64,000 bases of DNA from Xiphias gladius (GCF_016859285.1 NC_053409.1:20655976-20719975), one strand, 5' to 3'; positions 23,177-35,307 are shown, counted from the stretch's first letter. Program-made: numbers and translations. Notes: generated from the letters alone by a model not told the origin.

Positions 23177-24457
23177 GACAGTATTAGTATTAAGTTTTTT
23201 TGTTCTTAGTGTCATCAAAATATTGAAATTACATTCAAATCAGCTTCCTATGCAAAGATGCCTGTAATATTTTTGCTTTGGTTTGTGTATTTATTTAGCT
23301 CTACTGAAGCCTTGACTCCATTTTTAAGCAGCAGAAGTGTCCAAATTTAACACTCTACTGTTATTTTCCATACTGAGCTGGTCTGAGAAATAAGTGTAGA
23401 GTAGTTTCAAACCACACATTCATATGTAAATGTGTACAGGGAGATATGGGCATCATGTTTCCCGATTGTTACTGAGAACAGCCGTTGCACGATTACTGTG
23501 GAGACATCTAAGCTATTATTTAAGGCATGAATCTCAGCGTTCTTTCCCTTGAAATCACTCTTTACATCACTTAAACGTCTCATATAACAATTCACAAAGC
23601 TGAAAGTTACTTATAAATAATTGACGGCCTGACTGGAAGCCTATGGCTAAGCTTGAAACTGGAACTAAAAGTGGGCCTACTTCTTATGATAAGCCTTGCC
23701 TAAGACTTCTTTAGAAACACAGTGAACACAGCACATAAAGCTACTGATTGTGGTTAGCTGGGGAAGCAAGCTAGATTGGTGTGGATTGTGCAACTATATG
23801 TATTTATCACCAGCTGTAGGCCACAGCTATGGGTTTCTCAAGACTTGTTTCTTCACACACATGCACACACCCACAAAAACTATATGCGTTGCCTCCTGTT
23901 CTCCGTTTTGAAACTGTCTGAGCTTCAATCCCAGGTTTCCCCTGCAGCTTTACTGAATGTGCACGCACAGCCAAAGCCAGTCATATGTGTATTGCGGGGC
24001 AGCTTTTCTCTGATTTTTTTGGATATGTGTACATACGCGTTCATTCAGGCAGTGTGACAACAACAGAGAGAACGGGAAGCTAATCAGGCCAGAGGAGTTT
24101 CTGTTTGCACAGCAGGCATACATCTCTGTCCTGTCAGTGCAATGATAGTGAAATGAAAAAGACCTTTATTCCTCCTGTGTGTGGACAGTCCATCACCCAC
24201 TGGAGGGGGGGGTCCCAGCCGGCATCCGGTGAGGCTCTGCAGCTGAGACCATCACACAGTACACGAGGGACACCACTGGGTGTTGTCTGAATAACTGCCT
24301 CTGCTTATTGTTGAAATGAGTTGGCGATGGTTGCACTTGCTCAGCAGCGCTGTGTGGTTTGTGTGTGCGTATGTGTGTGTGTGGGGGGGGACTCTACCGG
24401 TGGGTTTGCTCGGCCACACCTACCCGTTACGACGACATTTATGTCCCATGCACACTG
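23177..24457. other. Spacer between syntaxin-11 and tRNA-Leu
   Basis: No coding sequence is supported. The first part is presumably the syntaxin-11 3' UTR. A GT-rich run lies near 24358-24390. Confidence 0.55.
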
Positions 24458-24540
24458 ACCAGGATGGCCGAGTGGTTAAGGCGTTGGACTTAAGATCCAA
24501 TGGACAATAGTCCTCGTGGGTTCGAACCCCACTCCTGGTA
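24458..24540 (+). tRNA. tRNA-Leu (anticodon UAA)
   Basis: The 83-base gene has acceptor arms ACCAGGA and TCCTGGT with discriminator A. The A box is TGGCCGAGTGG and the B box GGTTCGAACCC. The anticodon stem TTGGA/TCCAA encloses the loop CTTAAGA, giving anticodon TAA. The long variable arm is of class II type, as expected for leucine. A TTTT tract at 24552-24555 can end RNA polymerase III transcription. No intron and no CCA are coded. It looks functional, and no second tRNA gene was seen nearby. Confidence 0.96.
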
Positions 24541-26020
24541 GGAACCGGAAATTTTAACCGGAACACCTGCGGCCCCTACATCGTGGGAAAGGTGGCTGTG
24601 AAGTTTCAGGTAACGACGACATGGGAGAGACATAGATGGATTCGCTGTCACCCGTACACAAAACATGCTGCCGTAATCCGGAGTTTGTCCCGAGACAGGC
24701 TCGTTTCTTCGGGCCGCGGCAGAGGAAACGTTTCTTGGGCTTTGATGTGGCACCGCAGACATTTCAGTGTTTTGCTTTCGCACCGCCGGCTTTCTCACCG
24801 GAACGACTGTCAGGCTCGTCTGCGACTCTTAAAAGTCGTCAGGTGACTGCTAATTATATATATTAACTACGTTCATAGTTTATTTCCTAGACACGCACCA
24901 CAGGCAATTAACAAAGATGCATAGGTTCAGAAAACCGCGAGGAAGAAAAAACAAAACAAAAACAAAACACCCCGACTCAGCTGATAAAATGTAACTAGGT
25001 TATGATAACCTCAAAATATTCAAAGGACGTGGTTGTCCTGCCTCCTGTGTTGATGTTTTGACATGTATTTTAACACCGCAGCTGACAGCTAACCAGCTAA
25101 ATGTGGTTATTGTTTCTGATGGTATCTGAGGTTTCTGTGAATCAGTAATGATAGTCAACACAAGTAGAAAGAAATAAAAGCGGGGCCTATAATTTTAAAT
25201 TTATCCCATTGGAATCATTTTAAAAGCTCATCTTTTGTGTCATTGTCTAGTTCCACTTGAAATCCTGCATAATAAAAACTGATTTGGACCTTTATGCTAT
25301 TTACCTTGGCTGGATGCATCCAACACAATCACAGCCTCCCTTGTCGGGACCTGTGTTTTTTTTTATCGGGGAAGGTGGACTTTGTGGCGATCTGGTGCCA
25401 TCTAGCTGTAGGAGATGGGACTACTGTGCCATTAAACTTTGAAAACTGGTCGTTCAACAGTTCTCTCATTGAAATAAAGCAATTGAACACATCTGCCTGC
25501 AACAACTGGACAGATTAAATCCATTATTGACATTGAACGACCTTTAATTTTAGATAAAGTGTCCACACACTGGATTAAAACTCCCAACACTTAACTGGCC
25601 TGAATACGGGCAACATTTTGACCCTTTTCTATTAATTTGCAACATTTCAATTTGTGATAATTTATCTAAAGGGTTGTCTTTAATCATGTTGTGTATTTTT
25701 GTTTTCTTACTTGACTATACCATCAACTTTGTCCTTTGTCACACAGGCCATTTCCCCAGTGAAGACACAGTAAGGTTTTAAATGTTGCCTTTTCTTCAGT
25801 CCAGTAATGTTTTGAAAGCGTTAAACCAAAGTGAGAGAACTTCCATTATTCCTTCAATGAATCTGTTATCACCCGCCTGTCCTAAATACAGGACAGGATG
25901 TGCACAAATCACCTGGTTTGACTGAACCAGGAAGTTCTCTGTTAACACTTTTTTCTAGCTGTGTTGGCAGTGATAGAAGCAGTTACCGTAAACCATTTAA
26001 AACAAAAACAAAAAAAAGGG
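24541..26020. other. Spacer between tRNA-Leu and the fbxo30 3' end
   Basis: No supported gene. The first 300 bases are GC-richer than the rest, and the remainder is AT-rich. No known repeat was recognised. Confidence 0.55.
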
Positions 26021-26038
26021 GGAAAAACCAAGACCCTC

Positions 26039-26044
26039 TTTATT
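26039..26044 (-). promoter_or_regulatory. Candidate distal polyadenylation signal of fbxo30
   Basis: AATAAA on the minus strand (TTTATT on the plus strand) lies about 2.4 kb downstream of the fbxo30 stop codon. Its use is inferred from the lack of another gene in between and from the long 3' UTR known for FBXO30. Confidence 0.4.
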
Positions 26045-28485
26045 AAAATGCTTCAAAAGTCAGACAAATGAAGCAGTCATATTGTGAAAAATAAAACACA
26101 CTTCGGTAGGAGTGAAAATCAAACCTATAATTCTGATGAAAAGGTTGATAGACTCCAGGGGCCTGCAAAGACTTGTCTGCATTGCTAAAAAAACAAAAAC
26201 AAGAGTGTACTGTAGAAGAAATACATTTGTCATAAAGTTGTATGAACCTCAGTAGAGCAAAAGACTAATTTAATGCTCAGGTCCCCCGTTCCACTTCATC
26301 AATTTCAAACGGTTAGAACCTGAAGAATGAGGCGTGCTATCAGATCTGGACTAAGTTCAACATGATACAAGATTTTTAAAAATGTAACAGCTCGCGTGAA
26401 AATGTACCGAACTGATGCACTGTGCCTGAGAAATCAGCTGTATAAATAAGTCTGCAACTGGACTGACAGATACATTTTCCAAAGACATCACACTCACATG
26501 CAGTACACAAAGGAGTAAAATCCCTCCTACTTGAGCAGAGAAAACCCCTCAGCATCATGATTTAAATTTTACAGTACATGCCTTCATGTGCAAATCAATA
26601 ATTCAAATACAAATCTAGACATTACAGAGGCAGATTCTTTCTCGTTCCAAATTAAAAGTACCAGTACAAAAAATAAGAAATAAACCAAACACAGACTGGG
26701 ACTTATTAGAATAAAAAGACAACTTAGTTCAAACATTGCTCGGGTTTTACGTCAAACTTCAAAAATATAAAAACAACAAAAACACACAAAGGAACATCAA
26801 CTTTTTCTCACCAGTAACCCATTACTTTTCTGTGACATTTTCAACCCATTTTGCATTCCACATTGAAAAACAATGTGGAATGGAGGCTATTTTCTCATAT
26901 AAGGGAGCAAAATGTGTCATGTTCATGTGTAGTCGGACCTTAGTACTAAATCCAAACTACCCTTATCAGTCAAGATCATTTCAATCAGCATTTTCACTTA
27001 CTCAATTATAAAAAAACGCTGTTGGACGACAAACGGGAAAGCATGTAATTTTTTTGTCCAGCACTGCAACACACACTGTTATGTTATAATAATACTAAGC
27101 GGTACGCCAGTCAGTTCTTAGACCCCACAATAATCAAGCAGCTGACAAGTCGCTGTGTCTTTCTGAGCAATTTTGTTGACTACGCACACAATCTACTGCG
27201 AGACAGTGCTTAATGCTACAACCCTGAGACACCAAAACATTTAAACACAGTGGACATGTAGTGCCAAAAACATACAAACATGATAAATAATGAATGTGAA
27301 AATAATTAGTGATGCTCATAACTGGGGGGAAGTGCGTGCCCGCTACAGTTCTAAACACCTGGCCTGCAGGGTTTTATGAGGTCTGATACTGAGGGAGGGA
27401 AACCAAGCTTCCTGCTCACTACCGATAGCCACTGATGGATTCTTATATTCACGGGGTACACTCATTATTTTACTTGCTACATCTAGATTTTTGGAGAAAA
27501 GAGCCCACAAACATTTGCTGGTTACTTATCAAAGTAGCTGGCAGAAAAGACAAACCACGTGCCAACCACAGCTAAAAATCTACTTCCATTTGGCTGGTGA
27601 GTAGTGTTAATATTATACTGACTAACATGCCAGCCCATTAGTCAGAAGTGACAGATGAACAGAAGAAGATGGACCACCTTTGTTATTGCCATATCATCAG
27701 CACCACGCGCCAAACCAAAACACGCACTACATTTATGATGGTGACATGCTTATGCTGGTGAACAGAAGTCGACACCCACAGTAGTACAGTTCGATCATCC
27801 TGTACAGTGGCACACATTGTGCAGAGCTACCACAGACGTTTGGTCAGTCTTTAAATTTAGAATTAAAGCCACGGAATCTATGAGATCTAAGCAGTACACA
27901 CAGGGTCACTCTGGGTATCAGGATAAGATATAAAACCGTGCAAGATACTAATAAACTGTTCCAGCTAGAAGCAGTTGAGAAATCTCACTGAGATCTTCCG
28001 AGCAACCTCAAGACTAGAAAATAAAGTGTATCACAAGTTAAGGCTCTACTCTTACCTCCAATGTAGCACAGTACTGATTTTTTGATATAAAAATAAAAAA
28101 AATTCTAAATCAAGACATTTACTGATTATTTACACAAAGTCAGAGTAGATAATAGTAGAACTTCAGTACAATGGTATTAATAAATCCATCAGAGTCTGGG
28201 ATACAAGGCTAGCAATTAACTTTGCTTGTTAAAATCCCAATCTGTGATTGCAGCACTTCAGCCTCTGCTGAAACATGAATCAGCCCACTACTGGCTTTCT
28301 CTTATTTAAGGGAGTGAGGATTAATTCCACTGCGAAGCAAAAAACAACCAACAGCTTATAACACCCAACCAGGAGTTTTCGATGTTTATGAGGCTGGAAG
28401 AGACTAATGTTTGTAAACACTGGAGAAAAGTACATGTATTTGAGTTCTGATGGTCTCAGAAATGTCCAAAAGGTGACTTCATCGC
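26045..28485 (-). other. Probable long 3' UTR of fbxo30
   Basis: This AT-rich stretch has no supported coding frame. A perfect 12-bp stem with a five-base loop lies at 26854-26882. The extent of the UTR is inferred. Confidence 0.45.
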
Positions 28486-30831
28486 TTACGCTACTGGTTT
28501 GAGAACTGAACGTAAACACCTCCCCTCTTTCGTGAGCTCTCTGGTGAAACACATGCAGGGCAGAGGGATGGCCTCCTCCCGGCGAGCAATCGTATTGAAC
28601 TTGCACTTCTTGAGGTGGTCGGCCATGCTGGCGATGTTGGCAAACTTCCACTCGTTCACTGTACCGAAAGCTGTGCTGAATCGCCACACCTGAATGACAA
28701 ACAGAACTCTTCCATTACTTTCCATGCAGTGCACATAATTACACTTTGTTTCCACACAGAAGATAAGTGAGACTATAATCAAATGTAAACAGTAATTAAA
28801 AGTAGTAAAAAGACAAACCTTATCTGTGATCTGCCATGAAGGAGATCCATCAGCACGCCGTTTCTTCTCCCACAGCAGGACGACCATGCCACGCATCTGG
28901 AGCAGACTGGCGCACACATCCCTCATGGTGCGGGACACTCTGGATAGTTGGCACAAGCTGAAGCTATCCAGGAAGCTTGCTACATGTTGCAACACCTCAA
29001 ATGGAAGACTGCTGAACTGATCGCACTGAGAGCCAAAGTGGCAGGTGTTTCTTGGGAGGTTGTCCCCAGTTTTTAAAGGCAGACCAGGCTGAACCCCAAA
29101 AGAGCCGAGGTGCCTGTCGTGAATGATTCGGAAGCCCTGTACAGACGGGCAGAATCGTCTTTGGGAGTAGGTGCAGCCATAGTAGGCCAAGGGGCAGCGT
29201 TGCTCCATCCAGCCATTGAGTCCGGCATGGATATCCCCGTGAACATTTTTGAAATGAGACGAGAACTCATCCCGCCGGAACAACTGCCCACACACAAAAG
29301 TGAACATGGAGCGCTGTTTGGTTTGGTATCGAGCCACACATTCGAGCACCAAGTCCAGTCTGAGAGTGTGGAAGGGGCTGGGGTTGGAAAGCTGTGGGCT
29401 GGCGTGATCACAGGCTGACGCTGAAGCGATGTCCCCCACCATCGTGTTGGTTGCAAGAATGGCTGAAGGGAAGGAAAACGTCTGAGTACCAAAGTCAATG
29501 TGGTAGCCATCGACAAATCTGCTGTCTGAGATTCCTCTGCCTCCCGGAGAATCCCCGAGGCAAAAGAGCAAAGCTGCAGTGATCAGATCAATGCCGTGGA
29601 GGCCCATGGGGTCATCGGCTACCTCCAGGTCAGATGTGTCGACTGCCTTGTCCTCCATCTTTGCTCGAAACAAGTAAGGGTCTGACAACAGAGCCCGGCG
29701 TCCATTAAATGTAAACATACTTATACCTCTAAGGACTTCTACATTCTGTAGTTTCCGTTCCAAGCACCTATACCTGAGTTCAGTGGGTAAGTGTTGCAAG
29801 AAGTTATTTCTCACATGATCGGACAGCAGGAATGGCATTGGAGGTGAAAGCTGTGCTTGTTGAGGCACAGGAGGCCCCAGGTCTACAACAGGCATGTAAT
29901 TCTGAGGTACCTCTGGCCAGACGAGGTTGGAATCATTTATTGGCTCCTCAATAATATCTTCCTTTTCTTCGAAAAACAACTCTACAAAATCATTTTCTTC
30001 TGCCCAGCCAATACCATCTTCTTCTCCATTTGTCCCCACTGCGCAATCCACTCCACCTACTGCTCCAAGCTCACAGTCGGAATCGGAGTCACTCTCTTGC
30101 ATATCTACATTCTTCCCACCCTCAGCGACATAAACATTATGACTGTCACCGTTTTCTCCATTGCGGAGAGCTCCGTTCTTATCAGTCTTTTCCCCATTTA
30201 GATTTCCAACAATTACATCAATATCCCTGGCATTAGTGAGGATGTCCAAGGCCGCTGCTAAACTTCTACTTGTCTCCACTGAAGTGCTATACAACCCATT
30301 ATAGGGCTCCTCTTCCATTTCCACTGTTCCATTACCTAACACTGTCTCCGGTAAACTTGATGCCGTGGCCATCTTGTCACTTTCATCTGCTTCTTTATCT
30401 CCATTCTTTGACACAGTGGTTGTGACCTTCAGGGACTCTAACAACATCCTCTGATCCTGCAGGGCCAAGGCCATGTCTAATTGCTCCACCTCATCAAAGT
30501 CTTTGCTCAAGTTTTCATAGGACTTGCGGTCAGCATAGCTCACGGGCCAGCGGTTCCACTCCATAGTACAACATACTATACTTGCTGGGCAAGTCTCAAG
30601 ATGTTGTGCCATCTTGATCCTCGCAATAGAGAAGGGGCAGCCAAACACACTGTTCAGACATGGCAGCCGTTCATAAGGACACAGTAGACGATGTTCTTCT
30701 AGTTTGCACGAGTGAAAAACTGCCCCGCAGACAAGAGGACAGCCGACGAGGTCGCAGGAGACACCCGTTTCTGGTCTTACCATGCATCTTCTGTTGATGC
30801 ATTTAAGGCAATGCGGGTGCAGATTCTCCAT
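28486..30831 (-). CDS. fbxo30: F-box only protein 30
   Basis: Substrate receptor of an SCF (SKP1-CUL1-F-box) ubiquitin ligase; in mammals FBXO30 is linked to muscle atrophy (MUSA1). There are two coding exons: 30831-28819 (671 codons) and 28689-28486 (67 codons plus stop), 738 aa against 745 in human. The donor is AAG|GTTTG and the acceptor CAG|GTGTGG, giving ITDK|VWRFSTAFGTVNEWKFA. The N-terminus MENLHPHCLKCINRRCM begins the cysteine- and histidine-rich TRAF-type zinc finger (about residues 1-105). The middle is acidic and poorly conserved. The F-box begins near residue 606 (FSSLPFEVLQHVASFLDSFS). The C-terminus EEAIPLPCMCFTRELTKEGR is as in the family. A 5' UTR acceptor lies at 30885-30886. 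No defects were seen. Confidence 0.97.
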   Translation of the reverse strand: MENLHPHCLKCINRRCMVRPETGVSCDLVGCPLVCGAVFHSCKLEEHRLLCPYERLPCLNSVFGCPFSIARIKMAQHLETCPASIVCCTMEWNRWPVSYADRKSYENLSKDFDEVEQLDMALALQDQRMLLESLKVTTTVSKNGDKEADESDKMATASSLPETVLGNGTVEMEEEPYNGLYSTSVETSRSLAAALDILTNARDIDVIVGNLNGEKTDKNGALRNGENGDSHNVYVAEGGKNVDMQESDSDSDCELGAVGGVDCAVGTNGEEDGIGWAEENDFVELFFEEKEDIIEEPINDSNLVWPEVPQNYMPVVDLGPPVPQQAQLSPPMPFLLSDHVRNNFLQHLPTELRYRCLERKLQNVEVLRGISMFTFNGRRALLSDPYLFRAKMEDKAVDTSDLEVADDPMGLHGIDLITAALLFCLGDSPGGRGISDSRFVDGYHIDFGTQTFSFPSAILATNTMVGDIASASACDHASPQLSNPSPFHTLRLDLVLECVARYQTKQRSMFTFVCGQLFRRDEFSSHFKNVHGDIHAGLNGWMEQRCPLAYYGCTYSQRRFCPSVQGFRIIHDRHLGSFGVQPGLPLKTGDNLPRNTCHFGSQCDQFSSLPFEVLQHVASFLDSFSLCQLSRVSRTMRDVCASLLQMRGMVVLLWEKKRRADGSPSWQITDKVCLFTTFNYCLHLIIVSLIFCVETKCNYVHCMESNGRVLFVIQVWRFSTAFGTVNEWKFANIASMADHLKKCKFNTIARREEAIPLPCMCFTRELTKEGRCLRSVLKPVA

Positions 30832-30884
30832 TTTTTACTGTATTGCTCCTTGCCCGACAGGAAAAAGGGGTGTAGTGCTCAACC

Positions 30885-31834
30885 CTGAAACAAAGGCAGC
30901 AAAATAAAATTTGTTTCACACTTCTTGAGAGACCTCAAACATGCCATGATAACAACAAGGTTTTATTAAGCAGATGGAGTCGTCAGCTGGAACAGAGCAT
31001 GCTGGTGTTACATTATCCCATCGACATTAATAAAACCGTCTGACAAAACACACGTGAGGTCCCGTGCCCTCAAATTATTCTGTAACTTAGTCTCTCTCTC
31101 TGTGTCTATGCATGTTTACTAAATCTTATGGCTGTTCAGTAACATTTCACAAGACCCTTCTTCGGTTTCATGGCGACACCGGTTCTTCCAAGACTTCGGG
31201 GCAAACCTGACCCCTCATCTTTAGGACCTCAGAACCGCCCTTCGTTCATGGAGTTTGGTGACAAGTCAGACAAACTCGGAAGAATCTGAGCTTGTTATTC
31301 TTGACCGTTTGCCTCCCAGCCGCGACAGACCCACGAGGTAAATACCTCTGAATCATTAGCCTCAGGCTTATTTTGTAGTGTTGCTGTGTTGTTGCGAAGG
31401 GATAATGAGTACTGGCTCAAAAGGACACCAAACAAAACCTCAAGGACCCACAACAATGCTGCAAGTCCAAACAGCAATGCCACACAGGATAGCTATTGGT
31501 GAAGTCCTTACAGCCATTGCCCGCAGCAGCTAGCCGGCTGCATTACGCAAGCATAACTGGCAAGGTAGCAATCAGCTAAAAACACAAACAACACAGCAAC
31601 AGCCGGTTCTTATTATTCTAACCAATTACAGCCGTAGCGCCAATAATATTGCAACAGTCTTTTTTAGTACAAGAAGCTGTTTTCACGATTACCGCGCAAC
31701 AGACAAGGTGAACTGATTAGTCACAAAAGTTTGTAAAGTTAAACAAAAGAACATCAACAACATGGCCAGCCAGTTAGCAATAGCAGCTACACCTCGTTAG
31801 CCTCGCTAGCTGGTCGCTTCTGGAAACTGCTTAC
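30885..31834 (-). other. Probable 5' UTR intron of fbxo30
   Basis: It is bounded by the donor at 31834-31833 and the acceptor at 30886-30885. No gene or recognised repeat is inside. Confidence 0.5.
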
Positions 31835-32060
31835 CCGAGTTGCGAGGCTCTCCGAGTGTATTTTTTATTACCGTGCCCTCACTTATATCAGCAACGCCGT
31901 AACTATAGCCACACATTCATCGCCCAGTATCAATTGTGTCCAAATCTCTCTCATGACATGAAACTGGCTAATCGGCGGCCGCTCGACTGCGGGACCTTCG
32001 CTGATCTGAGTCGGTCGGCGTTTGTGTTGGTCGTGGTGCGGTGCGCCGCGCCGCGCGGCG
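31835..32060 (-). promoter_or_regulatory. Probable first non-coding exon and CpG-rich promoter of fbxo30
   Basis: On the minus strand a good donor, CTCGG|GTAAGC, ends at 31835. The matching acceptor (TTTCAG|GGTTG) opens the coding exon at 30884. Upstream, 31970-32065 is dense in CpG (GCGCCGCGCCGCGCGGCGC). The exon start is not known. Confidence 0.55.
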
Positions 32061-33803
32061 CAACGTCATCACGTAAAAACAACCTGTCACATGGAGGCTT
32101 ATGGACGCAGACCTGTGAGAGAGCACCGAAATAGACGGGGAGGGGAATACCCCGAGGACAGTTTTACATGTTACCACTCATGAAACGATGCGACGTTGTT
32201 TTGGGATTTTAATGTGTGTTGCCAGGCAATCCAAATTACTGGGGGAAATCAGTGGTGGATGAAATACTAAGGCTGTTTACAATCTGTTTTTGTTTTTTTA
32301 ATATCAATCCCATTACCCTCCTAGACCAGACTGCATAACACAACACTGGATATTTTCTTAATTTCCTATCTGCCCTCTTTCTGTTTCTGACCAAATACCC
32401 ATAAAATTGGATAATGATCGCCACCTAATGCATACCTGTCCGTAACACCCTACTCTCCTACTCTAGCTAAGTTTGATGAAGCAGTTCCATCATTTATCAC
32501 TGCCAGATATATTTATCCAGGAATTGCTCTACAACTGCTCTATTATTGTCCCTACTTTCCTCGCCCCATATAGGACCATAAGACCAAAAGTAACAGTTAA
32601 CCGATCCTGCTGACTTGCTTCTGTAGCCTCTCTGCCTCTGTGCCACCACCGTTGTCGAAACACCGTTAAAAACACATAAATGAGCCACACCGTTGCACGG
32701 GGTGACATGCTCCTTCCCTACCAAGAAATCAGGCACAGCAGTTTATTTTTAGTCAATCCCACATACCCTGTCCTGCAGCTGTAAATATTCACTAATGTGT
32801 ACTAATCCACAGTTGGAATGGTCCCCAACAAATAAACTATTTACTCCTGTTTGGGTAAATAGTGCATTACCCAAAGCTGAATGTCTCCTCCGTCGCTCAG
32901 CGAAGACTCTACTGCTCGTCCTGATCACAAACCACCATACACACCAGTCAGCCACAACATTAGAACCAGTTACTGGTTCTAATGTTGTGGCTGATTGGTA
33001 TAAATATCTTATGAAACTAGAAACAGACCTACATTTCTCATTGAATAGTGAGCTTTTTTCCCCCCTTGTAATATCTGGTATTATAAGCAGCAATAACTTA
33101 AAAAAGTCTCTCTCTCTTTCTAAAGCTTCAGGTTCTGACTTTTTTTTATTGACAAATGTTCGCCTTAACTGTAATACAATGCTGAATTTTAGTTATATGG
33201 TCCTGTCAGCAAGATTGCTTGTTTTCCTTCATTGATTGCTCAATATACTGAAGAATTCTTTAAACATCATCATACTGCATCTTCAGTTTGGGAAAATTCT
33301 TTACAGACCTCTGATAAAGAGAAGTGTAGTGTGCTTTCAAGCTCACCGCTTAAACCTTACATCTCAGGCTCAATAGACTGGATGTTAAATATATTTACCA
33401 AAAATATAGTAACTCTGAAGCCCCTTGTGGTCCATGGTCCCCTTTTATATTCCATGGCAGCTCTTTCCTTAAATCTTCCAGGTATTTAACTTAGTTATAG
33501 TGAAACTGCTCCATTACGTTCAGCCTCCAGCTACATTTGAACTTAAACGCAACATCTATCAGTCAGCATTTCAAGCTCCACCCCTCATCCAATTCGACTC
33601 AAACAAAACAGGAAACAGTTTGTTGTTCTTCCTTACTAAAGAGAGAAACGAAGACCGGAAAACAGACCATTTTTCTAGATTCACCCTCAGACCAAACTAA
33701 CAATTTCCTCTGGATGAGTCCAGCTACAGGAGATAAAAGTGGAATACTATAACACTGCTGCTCATACCTGCTGACACTGCACACATTGAATGTGAGTTTG
33801 ACT
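32061..33803. other. Spacer between fbxo30 and the TRIM gene
   Basis: No supported gene was found. It contains the 55-bp palindrome at 32944-32998. Open frames across it are AT-rich and unlike any family known to me. Confidence 0.55.
32944..32998. repeat. 27-bp palindrome with a one-base centre
   Basis: The left arm 32944-32970 (CCAGTCAGCCACAACATTAG and on to AACCAGT) and the right arm 32972-32998 are reverse complements with a single C/T difference, around one T at 32971. The arm resembles the CAGCCACAACATTAAAACCA terminus that I remember from a widespread mariner-type vertebrate repeat. It may be two element ends joined head to head. Confidence 0.9.
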
Positions 33804-33815
33804 CAAAGTGAAAGT
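33804..33815 (+). promoter_or_regulatory. IRF/ISRE-like element upstream of the TRIM gene
   Basis: CAAAGTGAAAGT matches the IRF1-type consensus GAAAGTGAAAGT at 11 of 12 bases. It lies about 100 bases upstream of the TRIM start codon. This would fit interferon induction, which is common for fish TRIM genes. Function is inferred. Confidence 0.45.
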
Positions 33816-33915
33816 AAATTTCATAACTGGGCATTTCCAATCAGTAGAGGACAGAGGGGAGCTGTGCTGACTGTACTTTCTGTCTGCTGTGTTTTCAGCT
33901 TTACTCAAAAACTAA

Positions 33916-35307
33916 ATGGCTTCTGTGTCCGAGGAGGATCTCTGCTGTCCGGTCTGTCAAGAGGTCTTTAGTGATCCTGTTGTTCTCACATGTAGCCACA
34001 GCTTCTGTAGAGGCTGTCTGAATAGCTGGTGGGAAGAGAAACAAACACCAGAATGTCCAATTTGTAAGAGAAGATCTTCAAGAGAATATCCAACGTGTAA
34101 CCTGGTGTTAAAGAACCTTTGTGAGGCCCTTTTACAGGCAAGAGATCAGAGATCTGCAGAGGTTCTCTGCACTTTGCACACTGAGAAACTCAAACTCTTC
34201 TGTCTGGACCATCAGCAGCCAGTGTGTGTTGTCTGCAGAGACTCAGAAAAACACACCGACCACAGATTCAGACCCATTGATGAAGCTGTACGGCAACAGA
34301 AGAAGGAGCTTAAGGAAGCTCTGGAGCCCATAAAAGAGAAGTTAAAGGGTTTTGAACAAGCTAAAGTGAGGTTCGCTCGAAAAGCAGAACACATTAAGGT
34401 CCAGGCCTGGCACACAGAGAGGCAGATTCAGGAGCAGTTTAAGAAGCTTCACCAGTTTCTAGAAGAGGAAGAGGAGGCCAGGATCACTGCATTGAGGGAG
34501 GAGGAGGAGCAGAAGAGTCAGACGCTGAATGAGAGGCTGGATGTTCTGAGCAGAGAGATAGCAGGTCTTTCGGACACAGTCAGAGTCACAGAGGAGGAGC
34601 TGAGAGCAGAAGCCGTCTCATTCCTGCAAAAATACAATGCTGCAATGGAAAGAGTCCAGGAGCGCACCCTGCTGGATGTGCCACAGCTGCTCCCAGAAGC
34701 TCTGCTAGATGAGGCCAAACACCTGGGAAACCTGACCTTCAACATCTGGAAAAAGATGAAGGACATTGTCTCCTACACTCCTGTGGTTCTGGACGCAAAC
34801 ACTGCTGATCCAAGACTCATCCTGTCTGAAGATCTGACCAGTGTGAGAGAAGGAGAGAGACAGCAGCTTCCTGTCAATCCAGAGAGGTTTGATTATTACC
34901 GCCTTGTCCTGGGTTCGGAGGGCTTCAACTCAGGGACTCACAGCTGGGATGTCGAGGTTGGAGAGAGTGCATTGTGGGAAGTGGGTGTGTTATCAGAGTC
35001 TGTCCAGAGGAAGGGAGTCATACAGTCTGGATTTTGGGGAATATGGTGCTGTAGAGGTGAATTCTCATCATGGTCACCAGATTCATCCAGTGAGCTCCCA
35101 ATGCAGAAGAAGCTCCAGAGGATCAGAGTGAATCTGGACTGGAACAGAGGAAAGCTCTCGTTCTCCGATCCTAATACCAACACGCATATACACACCTTCA
35201 CACACACTTTCACTGAGAAGCTGTTTCCATATATTGACACTTGGGATGAAGTCCCAGTGAAGATCTTACCACTGAAGATCTCTGTGACAGTGGAACAGAG
35301 CAGTTAA
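33916..35307 (+). CDS. Single-exon TRIM E3 ubiquitin ligase (RING, B-box, coiled coil, PRY-SPRY; TRIM35-like/A33-like)
   Basis: 463 residues in one exon. The RING is at 11-50 ([13 protein letters not shown] and CPIC spacing all intact). B-box 2 is at about 84-120 ([20 protein letters not shown]). A coiled coil spans about 125-255. The C-terminal PRY-SPRY spans about 285-460, with [28 protein letters not shown] and [14 protein letters not shown] ligases of this type tag targets with ubiquitin, and the SPRY domain chooses them. Fish have many such genes, and several subfamilies act in antiviral immunity. It is closest in style to the intronless TRIM35/zinc-binding A33-like group, but I cannot assign one orthologue. 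A pyrimidine tract and AG lie just before the ATG (33883-33898), so a non-coding first exon is possible. AATAAA signals lie at about 35682-35697. No disruption was seen. Confidence 0.92.
   Translation: MASVSEEDLCCPVCQEVFSDPVVLTCSHSFCRGCLNSWWEEKQTPECPICKRRSSREYPTCNLVLKNLCEALLQARDQRSAEVLCTLHTEKLKLFCLDHQQPVCVVCRDSEKHTDHRFRPIDEAVRQQKKELKEALEPIKEKLKGFEQAKVRFARKAEHIKVQAWHTERQIQEQFKKLHQFLEEEEEARITALREEEEQKSQTLNERLDVLSREIAGLSDTVRVTEEELRAEAVSFLQKYNAAMERVQERTLLDVPQLLPEALLDEAKHLGNLTFNIWKKMKDIVSYTPVVLDANTADPRLILSEDLTSVREGERQQLPVNPERFDYYRLVLGSEGFNSGTHSWDVEVGESALWEVGVLSESVQRKGVIQSGFWGIWCCRGEFSSWSPDSSSELPMQKKLQRIRVNLDWNRGKLSFSDPNTNTHIHTFTHTFTEKLFPYIDTWDEVPVKILPLKISVTVEQSS

Noticed and set aside
24583-24866. 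Open frames just downstream of the tRNA gene
   Set aside because: They exist because this short stretch is GC-richer; no domain or splice signals support a gene.
32749-33235. Open frames on both strands sharing the same SATTLEPVTGSNVVADW peptide
   Set aside because: The shared peptide is the palindrome at 32944-32998 read from both strands, not a gene.
33916-35307. TRIM gene considered as a processed pseudogene because it has no introns
   Set aside because: The whole reading frame and all zinc-binding residues are intact, and many working fish TRIM genes have a single coding exon.
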